From positions 1-38,924 of the forward strand of contig CALKIU010000156.1 in assembly GCA_937995745.1 (NCBI GenBank): DNA of 38,924 nucleotides, in the 5' to 3' direction. The position numbers and the translations under genes were made by a program. This document shows, one piece after another, positions 7,944-16,721 of the stretch. The notes beneath the pieces are model-generated. The model saw only the letters and a program-made list of their open reading frames with translations. It ran no database searches and was not told the origin of the DNA. The stretch comes from an uncultured Bacillaceae bacterium. Its GTDB lineage: Bacteria > Bacillota > Bacilli > Bacillales > Cytobacillaceae. Each line of letters begins with the position of its first letter. Within the stretch, counting starts at the first letter, position 1.

Positions 7944-9305
7944 TTATACGGGAACACTGACAAAAAATTCTTCATACAGGGATTGGACCGCTTTCTCTTC
8001 ATCCTCTTCCCTTACTCCAAACATTAAACTGACCTCAGAAGAACCTTGGTTTATCATTTCAATATTTACACCCGCTTTGGCGAATGCCCTTGTGGCCCTT
8101 GCCGCAAGACCGATATTTCTCCGCATTCCTTCCCCGACGACCATGATAAGCGAAAAACCGTGTTCAATTTTGACATCATCCGGTTTTAATTCTTCTTTAA
8201 TTTTGCCTATGATTTTCTCTTCCAAATCAGGATTCAGTTGATTATCTCTCAAAATGACGGAAATATCGTCAATTCCCGACGGAGTGTGCTCATAGGACAG
8301 TCCGAAATCTTCTATAATCTTTAACAGTCTTCTTCCGAACCCGATTTCCCTGTTCATCAAAAATTTGCTGACATAGATGCTGCAAAATCCTTTGTCGCTG
8401 GCAATGCCGACAACCGGACCGTTCTCCCGGGTGCGTTTATTGACAATCATGGTTCCCGGCGCGGAGGGATTGTTCGTGTTTTTGATATTAACGGGAATCC
8501 CCGCCTCAAATGCCGGAATGAGCGCTTCATCATGAAAAACGGAAAATCCCGCATACGACAATTCCCGCATTTCCCGGTATGTAAGTTCCCGGATTTCTTT
8601 TGGATTTTTGACGATTTTCGGGTTCACGGAATAAACCGCATCGACATCGGTAAAGTTTTCGTACAAGGAAGCTTTCACGCCTTTGGCAAGAATGGCGCCG
8701 GTAATGTCGGAACCGCTTCGGGCAAAAGTGACAATTTTCCCCTCTTTCGTATACCCGAAGAATCCGGGGAAAATGATGATTCCCGGCAGATCGCGCAGCC
8801 TGTACAAATTCTCGTATGATTCGGGCAATACCCTGGCCGAACCTGTTTCGTCCGTAACAAAAAGTCCGGCTTCTTTCGGATTTACATACCGTGCTTCAAC
8901 GCCTCTGCTTTGAAAATACCGGGCGACAAGCTTGGCATTGTTGTCCTCCCCGCTCGCTTTTACCGCGTCCACAAAATGCTCTTTGTCCTCCATATCGCCG
9001 TTCAACCGTTCGTGAAGACTTGCCTTGATTTCCCCGATAATTTCATCGCCGAGGGAAAGTTCTTCGGCAATGCTCTTATAACGGTGAATAATGGCATCAA
9101 ACACCGGCTGAATCTCTATTCCTTGCAATCTATTTTCCGCACATTCAATCAGTAAATCCGTTACTTTAATATCTTGTTCATGTCTTTTTCCCGGCGCTGA
9201 AACAACGACAAACTTTCTTTCCGGATCAGATGTAACAATATTAAACACTTTTTCCAATTGTGCCCCGGTTGCCAGAGAGGAACCCCCAAATTTTACCACT
9301 TTCAT
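7944..9305 (-). CDS. yclM: Aspartate kinase (YclM/ThrD class)
   Basis: About 453 residues, the length of the single-polypeptide aspartokinase III class. The kinase domain opens MKVVKFGGSSLATG and includes VVVSAPGKR, FPGFFGYTKEGKIVTFARSGSDITGA and the DVDAVYSVNP segment. Two ACT regulatory domains follow in about the last 150 residues (GFCSIYVSKFLMNREIGFGRR and NIEMINQGSSEVSLMFGV). It phosphorylates aspartate, the first step towards lysine, threonine and methionine; the ACT domains give feedback control by lysine and/or threonine, but which cannot be read here. The ATG at 9305 has AGGAG nine bases upstream; an in-frame TTG at 9314 directly abuts that site and is rejected. A good SigA promoter lies upstream. 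It is stand-alone, with no hom or thr genes beside it. Confidence 0.95.
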   Translation of the reverse strand: MKVVKFGGSSLATGAQLEKVFNIVTSDPERKFVVVSAPGKRHEQDIKVTDLLIECAENRLQGIEIQPVFDAIIHRYKSIAEELSLGDEIIGEIKASLHERLNGDMEDKEHFVDAVKASGEDNNAKLVARYFQSRGVEARYVNPKEAGLFVTDETGSARVLPESYENLYRLRDLPGIIIFPGFFGYTKEGKIVTFARSGSDITGAILAKGVKASLYENFTDVDAVYSVNPKIVKNPKEIRELTYREMRELSYAGFSVFHDEALIPAFEAGIPVNIKNTNNPSAPGTMIVNKRTRENGPVVGIASDKGFCSIYVSKFLMNREIGFGRRLLKIIEDFGLSYEHTPSGIDDISVILRDNQLNPDLEEKIIGKIKEELKPDDVKIEHGFSLIMVVGEGMRRNIGLAARATRAFAKAGVNIEMINQGSSEVSLMFGVREEDEEKAVQSLYEEFFVSVPV

Positions 9306-9382
9306 AACAGACAACTCCTGATTTCATAGATTTTCTATTCTTTTACATGATTGAATCTTTTTCTCTATAAAATTTTGTTCTT

Positions 9383-9411
9383 ATTATCACCCTAAATGGG
9401 AAAAGAATCAA
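9383..9411 (-). promoter_or_regulatory. SigA promoter of the aspartate kinase gene
   Basis: On the minus strand TTGATT (9411-9406), a 17-base spacer and GATAAT (9388-9383) lie about 80 bases before the start codon. Confidence 0.65.
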
Positions 9412-9518
9412 GACTATTTTTCTACTCCTGATGAACATTTGTGTTTTTGGGGTGGATAAAACGCTTTCAAGGAAAATTTTTTCTGCCATTATGCCGATAA
9501 AATGTAAGAGCGAAAAGA

Positions 9519-9547
9519 TTGGTTTATTTCCCGGTCTGATGTAATAT
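9519..9547 (+). promoter_or_regulatory. SigA-like promoter of the MFS gene
   Basis: TTGGTT (9519-9524), a 17-base spacer and TAATAT (9542-9547) lie about 50 bases upstream of the MFS start. Two mismatches to consensus in each box make this moderate. Confidence 0.5.
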
Positions 9548-9598
9548 CTTGTTAGTAAAGACAATATTAAACAGTATTTTTAAGGGAAAGGGATTGAC

Positions 9599-10858
9599 AT
9601 GAATCAACCGTGCGCAAGAAACGCTTCGAAACTGGACAAACAGGGCGCTCCGAAGCATACCGATAAATCGGAAAAAATTTGGACAAGAAACTTTTTGTTC
9701 ATCCTCATATCCAATTTTTTTATTTTTCTCGGTTTTCAAATGACCATCCCCACCATTCCTCTCTATGTGGAAAAAATGGGCGGGAACGAACAATTGATGG
9801 GGCTCGTGGTCGGAATCTTTACTTTTTCCGCACTGCTCATACGCCCTTATGCGGGACTGGCTGTTGATTCGAAAGGCAGAAAAAAACTGTATCTGTTCGG
9901 CCTGGCCGTTTTTGTCATTTCCGTCGGTTCTTACGGGCTCATTCAAAGTTTGCTGCTCCTTTTTATGATGCGAATTGTGCAAGGGCTCGGCTGGGGTTTT
10001 TCCACCACCGCGTCAGGCACCATTGTGACGGATTTGGTTCCTCCCCGCAGGCGCGGGGAAGGGATGGGGTATTTCGGGCTCTCCGGCAACATCGCCATGG
10101 CATTCGGCCCGTCTCTCGGCCTTATCCTGGCCGGCTCCCTTTCTTTTCCGCTCCTGTTTTTTGCCTGCGCCGTTCTCGGGATGATGGCGATTCTTTTTGC
10201 CTTGGGTATCCGTTATCAAGAACAAAAAACGGAAGTGCGTAAACAAGACGTCCACAAGGGCATTTTTGAAAAATCGGCCATTCCCCCTTCTTTGTTAATC
10301 TTTTTTATCACCTTTACTTTTGGAGGGATTGCCGCCTTTTTGCCCATTTACACGATGCAAAAAGATATTTCCGGAATTTACTTATATTTTGTCTTGTATG
10401 CCGTATCCCTTCTCATTGCGAGGATTTTCGGGGGAAAAATATATGATAAAAAAGGCCATGAGGCGGTATATATCCCCGGTGCCGCGCTTATTATCACCGC
10501 CATGCTCCTTTTGGCCTGGCTGCCAAACAGCATTATTCTTTTTACGGCGGCAATTTTATACGGATTCGGTTTTGGCACCGTCCAGCCGGCTTTGCAGGCT
10601 TGGTCAGTTAAAGAAGCGGCACCGTGGCGACGCGGAAGCGCCAACGCAACGTTCTTTTCCTTTTTCGATTTGGGAATCGGTACCGGTTCGATCGTTTTCG
10701 GGCAAATAGCCTTTGCTTTCGGTTACGCAAGCATTTACTATATCTCAGCGTGCTCCGTTGCCCTTTCTGTCGTCTTATATTTATTCTTGTTAAAAAGAGA
10801 ACGGAAGAAAAAGGGCGGACAAAAAGAAAAAGGTCCCGGCAACCATCCGGCGCCGTGA
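9599..10858 (+). CDS. MFS-family efflux transporter (drug:H+ antiporter type)
   Basis: A 419-residue protein with about 12 membrane helices in two halves. After a 25-residue cytoplasmic N-terminus rich in K and N, helix 1 holds NFFIFLGFQMTIPTIPLY. The loop 2-3 motif A is present as GLAVDSKGRKKLYLFG, and helix 4-5 has RIVQGLGWGFSTTASGTIVTD, typical of the DHA1 group that includes Bacillus YwoG. The second half repeats motif A as GGKIYDKKGHEAVY. It probably exports small hydrophobic compounds by proton exchange; the substrate is not deducible. The ATG at 9599 follows AAGGGAAAGGGA. The last 20 residues are a charged, K/R/G/P-rich tail. It is monocistronic; a GC-rich inverted repeat (10833-10879) past the stop lacks a T-run, and nothing else is seen up to 11038. 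Confidence 0.92.
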   Translation: MNQPCARNASKLDKQGAPKHTDKSEKIWTRNFLFILISNFFIFLGFQMTIPTIPLYVEKMGGNEQLMGLVVGIFTFSALLIRPYAGLAVDSKGRKKLYLFGLAVFVISVGSYGLIQSLLLLFMMRIVQGLGWGFSTTASGTIVTDLVPPRRRGEGMGYFGLSGNIAMAFGPSLGLILAGSLSFPLLFFACAVLGMMAILFALGIRYQEQKTEVRKQDVHKGIFEKSAIPPSLLIFFITFTFGGIAAFLPIYTMQKDISGIYLYFVLYAVSLLIARIFGGKIYDKKGHEAVYIPGAALIITAMLLLAWLPNSIILFTAAILYGFGFGTVQPALQAWSVKEAAPWRRGSANATFFSFFDLGIGTGSIVFGQIAFAFGYASIYYISACSVALSVVLYLFLLKRERKKKGGQKEKGPGNHPAP

Positions 10859-11038
10859 CGTGCCGGGAAAAACCGGGACGAATCCACTATTGCCATTCAA
10901 TTTTTAAAGATAAAGAAAAGTATCCGCAAAGAGCTTTTATCCACACCGGCAAAGAGGACAGCGGGAATCCGGAACCGAAATGAAACGTTTCTGCCAAACT
11001 AAAAATCTATGGTTGGTTAAAACCGCCCGGAATAACGG

Positions 11039-11848
11039 TTATCCGATGCAAAACCCGCTCCCCTCCGCTCTGTTTTTCTTCGACAACAGAGGGCGGCCGT
11101 TGCTCCATATCACATCGACCGGCAAACCGAGGAAAGCGGACATATTTTCCGATGTCAAAATGTTCCTCGTGTTGCCGAGGGCATACACCTCCCCGTTCTT
11201 TAACAAGAGAGCTTTTTCAAAGACAGGCAAGACCTCTTCCAGTTGATGGGTGACATAAAGAATGGAAGGCCCGTCCGGCATTAAAGCGATCCGCTCCACA
11301 GTTTCAAGAAATTGTTCCCTGGCGATAAAATCAAGGGCGTTGGCCGGTTCATCCAGAACGAGAATTTGCGGATCATTCATCATGGCGCGGGCAATCAAAA
11401 TTCTCTGTTTTTCCCCTTGGGACAAGGTCCCGTATTCCCGGTCGGCGTAATCCATGCAGCCAAGTTCGCGAAGCAGTCGTTTTGCCCGGGCCCGCATGTC
11501 ATCATTGGGCGTTTCGTACAAACGGATGGAAGCAAAAGCCCCGGTAAGCACGATTTCGTAGGCGCTGTCATTTTTGTAAAACCGATCCTGCAAAGATGAT
11601 GAAACAAGGCCGATTCTTCTCCGCACATATTCTCTTAAATCCACTTTGCCGAATTCCCCGCCGAGAACTTTTACCTTTCCTTCAGTCGGGAAAAAATATC
11701 CGTTCAACAGGTTCAAAAGAGCTGTTTTGCCGGCGCCGTTCAGTCCGTAAATAACCCAGTGCTCCCCTCTTTTCACTTCCCAATTGATGTGACGCAATAT
11801 CCATTTACCGTTTCGTTTCAAGCTGACATTTTCCAGTTGGACGATCAC
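11039..11848 (-). CDS. ylmA: ABC transporter ATP-binding protein, YlmA type
   Basis: About 269 residues of a single nucleotide-binding domain. Walker A is GLNGAGKTA, the Q-loop region is VSSSLQDRFY, the signature is LSQGEKQR and Walker B with the catalytic Glu is ILVLDEPANALD, followed by the H-loop in YVTHQ. Sequence and order match B. subtilis YlmA (VSLKRNG, GEHWVIYGLNGAGKTALLN, ETLSQGEKQR-like). No membrane partner is encoded nearby, as for ylmA elsewhere, so its role is unclear. I prefer the GTG at 11848, since AAAGGA sits nine bases upstream; an ATG at 11872 would add eight residues but has a poor ribosome-binding site. The small stem ACCG/CGGT near 11040 is too weak to call a terminator. 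Confidence 0.9.
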   Translation of the reverse strand: MIVQLENVSLKRNGKWILRHINWEVKRGEHWVIYGLNGAGKTALLNLLNGYFFPTEGKVKVLGGEFGKVDLREYVRRRIGLVSSSLQDRFYKNDSAYEIVLTGAFASIRLYETPNDDMRARAKRLLRELGCMDYADREYGTLSQGEKQRILIARAMMNDPQILVLDEPANALDFIAREQFLETVERIALMPDGPSILYVTHQLEEVLPVFEKALLLKNGEVYALGNTRNILTSENMSAFLGLPVDVIWSNGRPLLSKKNRAEGSGFCIG

Positions 11849-12018
11849 CTGGCAAAATCCTTTCTTTATCATATTCCCATATTTTTAGTTTTTTTGCGGC
11901 TCCCGCACCGGGATTCTATGACACTATTTTATCCCAAACATTTTTTGGCGGCAATTAAGCCCGTGCGGGTCACAAAAAATATCCGCAAGAATATTCTGTA
12001 CCCTGAGGAGGGATAGAG

Positions 12019-12375
12019 ATGTATTATCATTCACATGGCATGCAGCCGTGGGGACAGACAAATCCCGCGCTGCAGCCGATGCCCGATGCGAAAAAGGTTT
12101 GCATGAAATTTATGAACTTTTATGTCATTGGCCAGTTGCATGACGGCAGCCAAATGGAAGGAATCATTGAAGACATGGACGATGACCATGTGACCATGCT
12201 GGTTCCGGAAGACGTGGATGAAAGCGAAGTTTATGATAACCGCCAATGGATGTACGGAGGTTATGGAGGCTACGGCGGTTACGGAAGAAGAAGATTCCGC
12301 CGCTTCCGGAGACGGCGCGTCCCGTTTCGCTTCTTCGTCTATCCGTTCTTCTTCCCGTTCCCGTTTTATTACTGA
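12019..12375 (+). CDS. Small protein with Sm-like core, YGG repeats, Arg-rich patch and aromatic tail
   Basis: A 118-residue protein of unknown function in three parts. Residues 1-30 are polar, with MYYHSHGMQPWGQTNP. Residues 30-68 (FYVIGQLHDGSQMEGIIEDM followed by DDDHVTMLVPED) form short strands like an Sm/LSm-type barrel half. Then come YGGYGGYGGYG (about 80-90), a basic block RRRFRRFRRRR and a terminal FRFFVYPFFFPFPFYY of almost only F, P and Y. Such low-complexity Tyr/Gly and aromatic tails recall cross-linked or coat-associated proteins of spore formers, but this is inference. The Shine-Dalgarno GAGGAGGG is very strong, which suggests high expression. It is transcribed divergently from ylmA and converges on the YogA-type gene, sharing the inverted repeat at 12385-12425. 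Confidence 0.82.
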   Translation: MYYHSHGMQPWGQTNPALQPMPDAKKVCMKFMNFYVIGQLHDGSQMEGIIEDMDDDHVTMLVPEDVDESEVYDNRQWMYGGYGGYGGYGRRRFRRFRRRRVPFRFFVYPFFFPFPFYY

Positions 12376-12384
12376 TTGAAAAAT

Positions 12385-12425
12385 GCGTCTTTCGGGGGCC
12401 GAAGAAAATTCGCCCCGAAAGACGC
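12385..12425 (-). terminator. Strong terminator between convergent genes
   Basis: The perfect 13-bp stem GCGTCTTTCGGGG / CCCCGAAAGACGC has a 15-base loop. On the minus strand it is followed by ATTTTTC, so it mainly ends the dehydrogenase transcript; the plus side lacks a T-run. Confidence 0.85.
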
Positions 12426-12468
12426 CTGAAATCCAATAAATTCGCACGCGCTGGTGCCGTTCAAACGG

Positions 12469-13461
12469 TCAGCTGATTTTTAATGCAATTTTTCCGAACT
12501 GTTCGGCATTTTCCAGCCGTGAAAAAGCTGCGCGGAAATCCTTTAAAGAATATACCCGGTCTATCACCGGTTTAATTTTATGCTTGGCAATGAAAGCAAT
12601 CATTTCCCGGTATTCTTCTCCGCTTCCCATCGTTGAACCATAGAGCGTGTACTGCCCGTAGAAAAATTTGCGAAGATCAAAGGCGACAACGTCCCCGGCG
12701 GAGGCGCCGAACGTTACGATCGTTCCGCCTTTTTTAAGAGTATCAAGCGATTTATTAAAAGTGGCGGCCCCGACCGATTCAATCACCAAATCCATTTTCT
12801 CGCCGCCGAGGGCTTTGCTCCAATCATCGTTGCTTGAAATGGCTGCATCCGCACCAAGCTCAAGCGCTTTCCGGAGTTTTTCTTCCGAGCGGGAAGTGAC
12901 ATAGACTTTCGCCCCGGCCGCCTTGGCAAATTGCAGCAAAAATGTCGCCACACCGCCCCCGATGCCGGGAATAAAAACTTTCATTCCGGAAGCAGCTTGT
13001 CCTTTCGTAAACAATGCCCGATACGCTGTCAAAGCGGCGAGCGACATGACTCCCGCCTCTTCCCATGTCAGAAAGTCCGGTTTGGGGATGACATTTTCCG
13101 CCGGAACCGTTACATATTCGGCAAATGTTCCGTGGTAAGGGTGCCCGAGAATTTCAAAACCTTCCGGTGGTGCGGCACTGTTCTTCTCCCAGCCCAAACT
13201 CGGGTTAATCATCACTTCATCCCCCGGTTTGACGGATGTCACGTCTTCGCCAACAGCATCGATAATTCCCGCGCCGTCCGAACCGATGATGAGGGGCGGT
13301 TCCCCGGGCTTATGGCGGTGCAAAACAAACAAGTCGCGGTGATTCATGCCCGCCGTTTTCAACTTGACCCTTACCTCTCCCTTTTTTACTTCCGGCACCG
13401 GCATGTCTTGATAGAAAAGGCCTTCCACTCCCGGCGCATCTTTATGGACCACAGCCTTCAT
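12469..13461 (-). CDS. Zinc-type alcohol dehydrogenase-like oxidoreductase (MDR family, YogA-like)
   Basis: A 330-residue medium-chain dehydrogenase/reductase. The catalytic fold at the N-terminus includes GMNHRDLFVLHRHKPGEPPLIIGSDGAG. The nucleotide-binding Rossmann segment has VFIPGIGGGVATFLLQFAKAAGAKVYVTSRS (about 163-193), where the loop GIGGGVA stands for the usual GxGxxG/A. The typical catalytic zinc Cys-His-Glu set is incomplete (NHRD at the first position), so it may be a zinc-independent quinone- or enone-reductase-like member using NAD(P)H. Similarity to B. subtilis YogA is clear, but the substrate is unknown. The ATG at 13461 has GGAGG seven bases before it. It is monocistronic with a strong terminator. 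Confidence 0.9.
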   Translation of the reverse strand: MKAVVHKDAPGVEGLFYQDMPVPEVKKGEVRVKLKTAGMNHRDLFVLHRHKPGEPPLIIGSDGAGIIDAVGEDVTSVKPGDEVMINPSLGWEKNSAAPPEGFEILGHPYHGTFAEYVTVPAENVIPKPDFLTWEEAGVMSLAALTAYRALFTKGQAASGMKVFIPGIGGGVATFLLQFAKAAGAKVYVTSRSEEKLRKALELGADAAISSNDDWSKALGGEKMDLVIESVGAATFNKSLDTLKKGGTIVTFGASAGDVVAFDLRKFFYGQYTLYGSTMGSGEEYREMIAFIAKHKIKPVIDRVYSLKDFRAAFSRLENAEQFGKIALKIS

Positions 13462-14377
13462 CGTTTATTCCTCCTTAGCTTAATTGATAGGGACGAACAT
13501 GTTTAATCAAGGGACATTAGCCGTTCCGCAAGCGTTTTTCTGCCTGTTCATTCCAGTATTTACATCATATCAAACAAGACACGGCTGTTCCATATTATAT
13601 TTTACGTCTGTAAAACATCCGGAAGAAGATACATGAGACGGGATCGCTGCTCCCCGCGGCGGAATGGCTCCTTCGGAAAAATTTTCCGAACCCCGGTTTC
13701 CTTTTCAAAGACACGGCCATTAAGGGAAATGTTTGCCTGACAAATAGACGGTTACTCAAGTATGAATGAACCGGTTGGGGAAATTGTTTTACGGAAAGGG
13801 AAATTTTTTTGTTGCGCCGGCAATCATTCCCTCCCCCTCCGGCAAATTTCCTTTATATTCCACAAAAATCCCTTGTCTTTCCCTTTCTTTAAATCCGCGT
13901 TTTTCAATATTTTGACAGATTGTTCTTTTTTCTCCGCAATGCGACATGAAAACTTCGGGAAATGTCAAGTTCTGCGCTTTCCCGAGAAATAAAATCCCGC
14001 CCGCTTTAAAGAATGGCCGTCAAAATATTTGCCCACCGGAATATTCATCTTCTGCCCATTGGCGGGCTATTTTTGTTTCCTCCCTTGCTAACGGATTTTT
14101 TTCATTTCCCAATGATCGATTTCCCACTGTTTGATATGCGGGGAATTCTTCTTCCCGTTTCCCTTTCGCAGCTGCAGTAAAATTTTCCTCTTTGCAGTTT
14201 TTAGCTTCTTTTGAAAGCTTTTGTCTTTTAGCAGGAAAACCAATTGTCCGATCAGAATATAAAACTAGCAATGGAAATAAATGGCGTTTTTTTGCCGTCA
14301 TATGAATACATCCATTTGTGCCGCAGCATTGCTTTAAAGCTCAATCAGAATGATTTTAATAGAAAGGATGAACATAA
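13462..14377. other. 916-bp interval without a supported gene
   Basis: Short reading frames here (for example 13762-13992 plus, 14020-14301 minus) have no convincing ribosome-binding site, domain or codon pattern. A perfect inverted repeat TTCGGAAAA/TTTTCCGAA lies at about 13672-13690, and a GCCC/GGGC mini-hairpin followed by TATTTTT lies near 14058-14078. No known RNA motif was recognised. Confidence 0.5.
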
Positions 14378-15331
14378 ATGAGCAAAAGTAAAAATTATCG
14401 GACGTATACGATGAAAGAAGCTTCCAGAATCACCAACATACCCCCGGCGACGATCCGCCAGTGGGAAAAAGAATTAAAAGACATTCTGGTCATCCCCCGT
14501 AATAAAAACAATGCCCGTTATTTTACGGAAACGGAAATTGACGTCTTAAAAAAGATAAAAGAATTGCGAAAAAACAATGCGAGCAAAGAAGAAATCCGCA
14601 AACAACTCACAAAAGATTCAAACCGGGAATCTTTGGAAACCAATCCCGTCCCGGCCGAAACGATTGTGCAAACGGAAACATACTCGGAAACGGAGCTGGT
14701 GGAAAAAACACATTCCAAGGTGACAGCGTTAAAGAAAAAAGCAAATATTGAAGAATTTTTTTCAGCCATTGAAAAATACAAACAAGATTTTATCCGCGAC
14801 ATTAAAGACGCGGTCGCTGCCAGACAAGCGGAAGTATTGGAAGAGATTAAGAAGGAAATCTCCGCTTCCTCCATTCACACCATCAGGGAAATTTCAAAAT
14901 CGATCCAGCGGGCCAATGAAAAAAGGCGGGGAGAATTGCAAAATGTTTCAAACACTTTTCTTCGCGCCTCCGAACAGACCGCCAAACAATTCGCCGATTT
15001 GGCTGAGTCTATCAAAACAGATGTAAAAATGAATTACGACCAATTGTCGCAAAAGCTATCAGAAACGACGAAACATCATGCCAAGGAAAACAAAAACTTC
15101 TATTCAAAAGTAAATAAAACGGTCGCTGATGCCAAAAACAGCATCAACAAAACGAATCTTTCCCTCGAAGAGAAACACCGTCTTCTTCTGGACAAACTTA
15201 ATGAAATCAAACAAAACACGGAAGAAATCCAACAAAGAGAAGAAATTTTCCAGGAAATGTTAAGGAACTTCCGTGAGGCTGCAGCGGCAAAGTCAGAGAA
15301 AAAGAAGTGGTGGCAAATTTGGTCCAAATAG
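14378..15331 (+). CDS. MerR-type DNA-binding protein with long coiled coil (DUF3967-like tail)
   Basis: A 317-residue protein. Residues about 8-75 are a MerR-like winged helix (YTMKEASRITNIPPATIRQWEKEL, then ARYFTETEIDVLKKIKELRK), followed by an acidic, Thr/Glu-rich linker (about 85-115). Residues about 125-300 are nearly all charged helix, predicted coiled coil with no proline. The end is KKKWWQIWSK, a Trp-rich basic tail like that of the DUF3967 group on Bacillus chromosomes and plasmids. This layout, DNA binding plus extended coil, resembles chromosome-anchoring proteins such as RacA more than a ligand-sensing MerR regulator, but homology to RacA is not shown. The ATG at 14378 has GAAAGGATG upstream. 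It is monocistronic and ends in a terminator. The exact role is unknown. Confidence 0.85.
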   Translation: MSKSKNYRTYTMKEASRITNIPPATIRQWEKELKDILVIPRNKNNARYFTETEIDVLKKIKELRKNNASKEEIRKQLTKDSNRESLETNPVPAETIVQTETYSETELVEKTHSKVTALKKKANIEEFFSAIEKYKQDFIRDIKDAVAARQAEVLEEIKKEISASSIHTIREISKSIQRANEKRRGELQNVSNTFLRASEQTAKQFADLAESIKTDVKMNYDQLSQKLSETTKHHAKENKNFYSKVNKTVADAKNSINKTNLSLEEKHRLLLDKLNEIKQNTEEIQQREEIFQEMLRNFREAAAAKSEKKKWWQIWSK

Positions 15332-15333
15332 AT

Positions 15334-15357
15334 CTCCCGTTCAGGGGGCTTTTTTTG
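15334..15357 (+). terminator. Terminator of the MerR/coiled-coil gene
   Basis: CTCCC, loop GTTCA and GGGGG form a 5-bp stem (one G-U pair), followed by C and eight T. It begins three bases after the stop codon. Confidence 0.75.
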
Positions 15358-15524
15358 TGGGTTACAATCATTGAACACCGGATGAACTTCTTGAAAAGAA
15401 TCTATCAAAAAATTCCACATTCCTTTTTTGCACTTCGCTCCGCCGCCTGGATGCGGGAACAAAAGTTCGCATCACAGTCGGCGAATACCAGCAAAATTTA
15501 AGTCTAAAGTCTCACTTCTATTAT

Positions 15525-15554
15525 TTGGTTATAGATAATGTCTTATTGTATAAT
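15525..15554 (+). promoter_or_regulatory. SigA promoter of the histidine kinase gene
   Basis: TTGGTT (15525-15530), an 18-base spacer and TATAAT (15549-15554) lie about 100 bases before the kinase start. The -10 box is perfect. The interval 15358-15524 holds nothing else recognisable. Confidence 0.6.
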
Positions 15555-15656
15555 AGCCATTGTGCATTGTTTGAATATTCTTTACAATGTTTTTGCAGCA
15601 TGGGGAAAAACAATAATGAATAAAAAATCTATGAATCATATAGAGGGTGGAGAAGA

Positions 15657-16721
15657 TTGACAGCGACTATTCCTCATCTTGGCATGAATCTGAAACAGCT
15701 TGAAGAACATCCGAACGGGCTGATCTTTAAATTCAAAAAAATCAACGGCCAGTTTGTTCATACATACTACAAAGGAAAAATGATTGAAAAAAGCGGTTTG
15801 ACGCCTTCCATGGTACTAAACCGGACCTTATACGAAATCATGCCTTATGAAGAGGCGGAAGAAAAAAACCGCCTGTATGAAAAAGCATGGAACGGCGAAA
15901 TCATATATTACGAGGGCTGCCTGAACAATGTCCATTATTTTGCCATCCTGCTCCCCGTCAAAGAGATGGGGAAAACAGCGGAAGTCCTGGGCGTAGCCTT
16001 TGATGTGACACGAAGCAGATTGTTGGAAAAAAAGATCGAAAGCGCCGAAAGATTGTCGATGGTCGGTCAACTGGCGGCAGGCGTGGCCCACGAAATTTGC
16101 AATCCCCTGACCTCTTTGAAAGGATTCACACAGATTCTAAGGGAAATGATCACCGAATATGATAAACAGCATTATCTGGCCATTATGCAGGACGAAGTGG
16201 AAAGAATACAGCGGATTGTAAAAGAATTTATCCTCCTTTCCAAACCGCACGAGAAACTAAATTTAAGAAAGGTCAATATGACGGGAATTGTCCGGGAAGC
16301 AGTAGATATGCTTATGCCGGAAATTGCTTTGCACCGCTTGAATATCAAAACTGAAGCGCATCATGATGTAGTGGCGGAAGGAGACCCGGCCCTCATCAGG
16401 CAAATGGTCCTGAATCTCTTGCAAAATGCCATTGACGCTTCAAAAGAGCGAAAAAGTGAAATTTTCGTTTCCGTCAAATACATGAATGCTTATTTCTATG
16501 AAATAAAAATTAAAGATTTCGGGCACGGAATATCGAAAGAAAGACAGGAAAAACTTTTTCAACCTTTCTATACGACCAAAGAAAAAGGCGTCGGCCTGGG
16601 ATTAATGGTGTGCAAGCGCATTGTCGAACTTCACCAAGGGAATATACATTTAACCAGCAAAGAAAACGTCGGAACGGAAGTCATTGTGGAACTTCCGAGA
16701 AAACCACAGCCGGTTCTGTAA
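15657..16721 (+). CDS. Soluble PAS-domain sensor histidine kinase (sporulation-kinase-like)
   Basis: A 354-residue cytosolic kinase without membrane helices. One PAS domain occupies about 15-125. The HisKA H-box near residue 143 reads HEICNPLTSLKGF, where the phosphorylated His is kept but the usual Arg of HEIRNPL is Cys. HATPase_c follows with the N box LLQNAIDAS, G1 box DFGHGIS, F box PFYTTK and G2 GVGLGL. Sequence around the H-box resembles KinA/KinE, which feed phosphate to Spo0F, and no response regulator gene is adjacent, as expected for an orphan phosphorelay kinase; this assignment is inferred. The start is a TTG at 15657 with GGTGGAG five bases upstream; an ATG at 15684 is an alternative. 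A PAS sensor of a small molecule or energy state is likely. A long terminator follows at once. Confidence 0.9.
   Translation: MTATIPHLGMNLKQLEEHPNGLIFKFKKINGQFVHTYYKGKMIEKSGLTPSMVLNRTLYEIMPYEEAEEKNRLYEKAWNGEIIYYEGCLNNVHYFAILLPVKEMGKTAEVLGVAFDVTRSRLLEKKIESAERLSMVGQLAAGVAHEICNPLTSLKGFTQILREMITEYDKQHYLAIMQDEVERIQRIVKEFILLSKPHEKLNLRKVNMTGIVREAVDMLMPEIALHRLNIKTEAHHDVVAEGDPALIRQMVLNLLQNAIDASKERKSEIFVSVKYMNAYFYEIKIKDFGHGISKERQEKLFQPFYTTKEKGVGLGLMVCKRIVELHQGNIHLTSKENVGTEVIVELPRKPQPVL

Noticed and set aside
10833..10879. GTCCCGG/CCGGGAC inverted repeat after the MFS gene as a terminator
   Set aside because: Its 3' arm is not followed by a T-run and the loop is long.
14020..14301. 93-residue minus-strand reading frame in the 13.5-14.4 kb gap
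   Set aside because: No ribosome-binding site, random-looking composition and no domain.
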